Translations under genes and position numbers: made by a program
The notes under the pieces: generated by a model
Database searches by the model: none
What the model saw: the letters and a program-made list of their open reading frames with translations, nothing else
What the model was told of the DNA's origin: nothing
In this document: positions 61,798 to 64,000 of the stretch, piece by piece
Position numbering within the stretch: the first letter of the stretch is position 1
How the letters are laid out: each line of letters begins with the position of its first letter
Source of the DNA: UBA6168 sp039819485
GTDB lineage: Bacteria > Bacteroidota > Bacteroidia > Chitinophagales > Saprospiraceae
Assembly: GCA_039819485.1 (NCBI GenBank)
Contig: JBCBRY010000002.1
Span: 1-64,000 of the forward strand
Direction of reading: 5' to 3'
DNA length: 64,000 nucleotides

Positions 61798-62550
61798 TTA
61801 CCCTTCCACCACCCGTCGGATCAGTTCCTCTTTCCTGTTGTTCGACACCATGATCTCTTTGCCATTTTCCATGATGACCGAACCGCCTTTTCCCTTGATG
61901 TACCTTTTTACATACTCCAGGTTGACCATGTGCGAGCGATGTACCCGGCAAAAACCAAACTCGGACAACGCCTTTTCATAAAATTTTAAACTGCGGCAGA
62001 TCATGGATTTTTTACCGTCCAGAAAATAAAAACAGGTAAAATTATCCTGCGCTTCACAATACAGGATGCTCGATATTTTGACGACATCAAATCCCTCCAT
62101 CAACGGGAGCACCAATTTTCGGTTTTGGGCGTTCAGTGCTGCCATGTTTTCCAGCAGAATGTTCGCCCTGCTCAGTTTTTCTTTTTGTGAAATCAAATGC
62201 GTGACATTTTCCACCGCTTTTTCCAGCTCCTCTATGTCCACCGGTTTCAACAAATAATGAGCCGCCGACAAATTGAATGCCTGCACCGCATACTGGCTGT
62301 AAGCGGTAATGAAAATAATCTCAAAGTCAATTTCGCCCCATTGTTCCAATAGATCAAAGGCATTGCCGTGCGGCATTTCTATATCGAGGAATAGCAGCTG
62401 TGGCCGGTGTTTTAAGATGGCCTCTTTTGCTTCGATAATATTGGCACATTCTGCCAAAACAGTTACCTGCGGGCAATATTTCCCGACATAATTACGCAGC
62501 GTCTCCCGGCTGTCTTGTTCGTCGTCGATGATGAGGGCGTTAAGGGTCAT
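61798..62550 (-). CDS. LytTR-family response regulator
   Basis: A 250-residue response regulator. The receiver (about 1-120) has the acidic pair in LIIDDEQ, the phosphorylated Asp56 in LLFLDIEMP, switch residues in IIFITAYSQYAVQAF and Lys in YLLKPVD. A linker with helical EKLSRANILLENMAALNAQN follows, then a LytTR DNA-binding domain (about 150-248): VKISSILYCEAQDNFTCFYF, FCRVHRSHMVNLEYVKRYIK and VIMENGKEIMVSNNRKEELI. It belongs with the histidine kinase encoded at 62747-64000, which lies upstream on the same strand, but the two genes are separated by 196 bp holding a large inverted tandem array. The target genes are unknown. Confidence 0.92.
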   Translation of the reverse strand: MTLNALIIDDEQDSRETLRNYVGKYCPQVTVLAECANIIEAKEAILKHRPQLLFLDIEMPHGNAFDLLEQWGEIDFEIIFITAYSQYAVQAFNLSAAHYLLKPVDIEELEKAVENVTHLISQKEKLSRANILLENMAALNAQNRKLVLPLMEGFDVVKISSILYCEAQDNFTCFYFLDGKKSMICRSLKFYEKALSEFGFCRVHRSHMVNLEYVKRYIKGKGGSVIMENGKEIMVSNNRKEELIRRVVEG

Positions 62551-62558
62551 ATGATTAG

Positions 62559-62748
62559 AAGTCAGATCGCCTGTGGCTGTCAGAGGTCGGACCGCCTGTG
62601 GCTGTCAGAGGTCGGACCGCCTTTGGCTGTCAGAGGTCGGACCGCTTTGCTGTCAGAGGTCAGACGAATTTGATTAAAATCTGACAGCCGAAGGCGGTCC
62701 GACCTCTGACAGCAAAGCGGTCCGACCTCTGACAGCCAAAGGCGGTCT
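62559..62748. repeat. Inverted array of about 25-bp units between kinase and regulator genes
   Basis: The left arm (62559-62665) is about four copies of a unit like CTGTCAGAGGTCGGACCGCC plus TTTGG or TGTGG. The right arm (62680-62748) is about two and a half complementary copies, such as CTGACAGCCGAAGGCGGTCC and GACCTCTGACAGCCAAAGGC. The middle, GACGAATTTGATTAAAAT, forms the loop. It overlaps the stop of the kinase gene at 62747. Confidence 0.85.
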
Positions 62749-64000
62749 AACCCCTATTAACCGGAATCCTTATCTGCACCAGTGTACCCGTGTCCTCTTT
62801 ATTTTCATTTACGTCACTCACGTTGATTTCATAATTTTTATCATAAATCTCATTGATGAGAGCGATGCGCCGGGACACGTTTTCCAGGCCGGTACTTTTT
62901 ATTTTTTTTTGGTTTTTGGTTTTCAGGGCTTTGGATTTTTTACGACCGATGCCGTCGTCTTTTATTTCCACAATGATCCCGTCTTCTTTTTCCTCTACTT
63001 TTACCGATAAATGCCCATTCTCCTCTTTGTAACGCAGCCCATGCCAAACCGCATTTTCGATAAACGGCTGTATCAGCATGGGTGGGATATCAAGGTCGTA
63101 GCCGTATTTTTTAGCATTGTTTTTAAACGTGTAATCAAATTTGTCGCGAAAACGAAAATGTTCCAATTTCAGATACAATTCATTCAATTCCATTTCTTCC
63201 TCAAAAGCAATAAAATCTTTTTGCGAATAATCCAGCACCTTCCGCATGAGACGGGAAAACTCGGAGAGGAATTTATTAGCTGATTTTTCATCGTTTTTGG
63301 CGATAAAATTATTGACCGAATTGAGGGCATTGAAAATGAAGTGCGGGTTCATTTGCGTCCGCAACGATTTTAACAATAACATCTGGTTGGCCTTGCGCTT
63401 GGCTTTTACATTTTTGAACAAAAAATAAAAATAAACAAGTGAAGCAACGAGCAGCAATGAAAGGAAACCGATGATTATTTTCTGGGTGGTCAGTTGCGAT
63501 TGAAAGAGCTCCCTTTCTTTTTCCTGCAAATTATAAATCTGCTTTTGCTCATCCAGTTCTTTTTGGCCCTTCACAATTTCGACCTGCTGCCGAAGGTCGT
63601 TTTCCAGGTTTTGAATCGCTTTTTCTTTGGCGGCAATATATTTATCAAAATCATCCAGGGCAGCGGACAGGTTGCCGTTTCGCTGGTTGAGTTCAGCCGA
63701 TTTTTTATAAACATCGGCCGCAACGGCGGCGTCCGTTTTTTCGCTGATTATTTCTTTTGATAGATCAATAAACTTTTTGGCTTCTGCCAAATTATCATCC
63801 TCTTCGTACAGCGATGCGATGATCGAGTTGTTTTTTATGAAATTATCATTCTCATCTTGCTGATTAATAATTTGTTGCAACCGACCTTGCAACTGGATTT
63901 TTCCGGTATTACTGGCAGCTTCAAAGTCCAACAGCTTTTGCTGCGCCATTTCGATCGGCACCATGTCTTCCCTGTCCAATTTTATGTTCGTAGGCAGAGC
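62747..64000 (-). CDS. LytS-type sensor histidine kinase with N-terminal helical repeats (partial)
   Basis: The C-terminal 417 residues of a histidine kinase; the frame stays open past 64000 with no stop and no convincing start, so the N-terminus lies outside the window. The visible part has about 110 residues of helical repeats (probable TPRs: AKKFIDLSKEIISEKTD, KKSAELNQRNGNLSAALDDF), a coiled coil, one helix (IIIGFLSLLLVASLVYFYFL), the phosphoacceptor SLRTQMNPHFIFNALNSVNN, the N box PPMLIQPFIENAVWHGLRYK and G boxes IEIKDDGIGRKK and GLENVSRRIALINEIYDK. The stop lies at the edge of the inverted array that separates it from the regulator gene. Input is probably intracellular or periplasmic protein interaction via the TPRs. 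Confidence 0.9.
   Translation of the reverse strand, partial: ALPTNIKLDREDMVPIEMAQQKLLDFEAASNTGKIQLQGRLQQIINQQDENDNFIKNNSIIASLYEEDDNLAEAKKFIDLSKEIISEKTDAAVAADVYKKSAELNQRNGNLSAALDDFDKYIAAKEKAIQNLENDLRQQVEIVKGQKELDEQKQIYNLQEKERELFQSQLTTQKIIIGFLSLLLVASLVYFYFLFKNVKAKRKANQMLLLKSLRTQMNPHFIFNALNSVNNFIAKNDEKSANKFLSEFSRLMRKVLDYSQKDFIAFEEEMELNELYLKLEHFRFRDKFDYTFKNNAKKYGYDLDIPPMLIQPFIENAVWHGLRYKEENGHLSVKVEEKEDGIIVEIKDDGIGRKKSKALKTKNQKKIKSTGLENVSRRIALINEIYDKNYEINVSDVNENKEDTGTLVQIRIPVNRG

Overview
The window looks like chromosomal DNA from a member of the Bacteroidota, probably close to the Saprospiria (Lewinella/Haliscomenobacter-like). This assignment is an inference from gene content. The marks are secreted proteins ending in type IX secretion (T9SS) sorting domains of type A and type B, about 800-residue FtsX/MacB permeases with no ATPase beside them, ECF sigma factors, LytS/LytTR two-component pairs, CarboxypepD_reg and TonB-plug domains, and starts mostly lacking clear Shine-Dalgarno sites. 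No tRNA, rRNA, CRISPR array, intact transposase or prophage was seen.

Layout. 1-8.3 kb: GNAT acetyltransferase, two small secreted proteins, two tandem MacB-like permeases. 8-17.8 kb: Hsp20, a third permease, an AlaDH/PNT-like dehydrogenase, a GH63-like glycosidase, a coiled membrane protein, an Fpg/Nei glycosylase with no zinc-finger cysteines, a secreted esterase. 18-25.5 kb: ECF sigma factor followed by a 1846-residue protein joining an anti-sigma-like N-terminus, one membrane helix, alpha-2-macroglobulin domains and a TonB plug; tonB is divergent from this pair. 25.6-33 kb: FG-GAP/ASPIC protein, LytS/LytTR pair, methyltransferase, then a second ECF sigma factor overlapping a gene that joins the same anti-sigma-like N-terminus to an outer-membrane beta-barrel. 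33-43.6 kb: fourth and fifth permeases either side of a ROC-COR GTPase with an Ala-rich N-terminus, then a hypothetical protein and a membrane M15-like protein. 43.7-50.6 kb: large metzincin protease, then a run of outer-membrane barrel, double zinc ribbon, ExbD-like protein with TonB-like linker, and ExbB-like channel. 51-64 kb: GH28 enzyme, T9SS type B PKD protein, NSGTG-repeat protein, a TonB-receptor remnant, small conserved proteins, ThuA lipoprotein, UDG, and a LytTR/LytS pair cut by the window end.

How the genes work together. The two ECF/anti-sigma fusions are the most notable feature. Each appears to tie a sigma factor to a cell-envelope module: a thioester macroglobulin with a TonB plug in one, an outer-membrane barrel in the other. 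The ExbB/ExbD-like cluster is a candidate proton-driven trans-envelope machine.

The intergenic space is rich in repeats: a roughly 125 bp MITE-like family with TA-flanked terminal inverted repeats (six copies and one remnant), a C/G-rich palindrome (CCTCCCCC...GGGGGAGG; five copies), CTCGGATTG/CAATCCGAG palindromes, and several unrelated short-tandem arrays arranged as inverted arms. Long near-perfect hairpins lie between most convergent gene pairs and probably act as bidirectional terminators.
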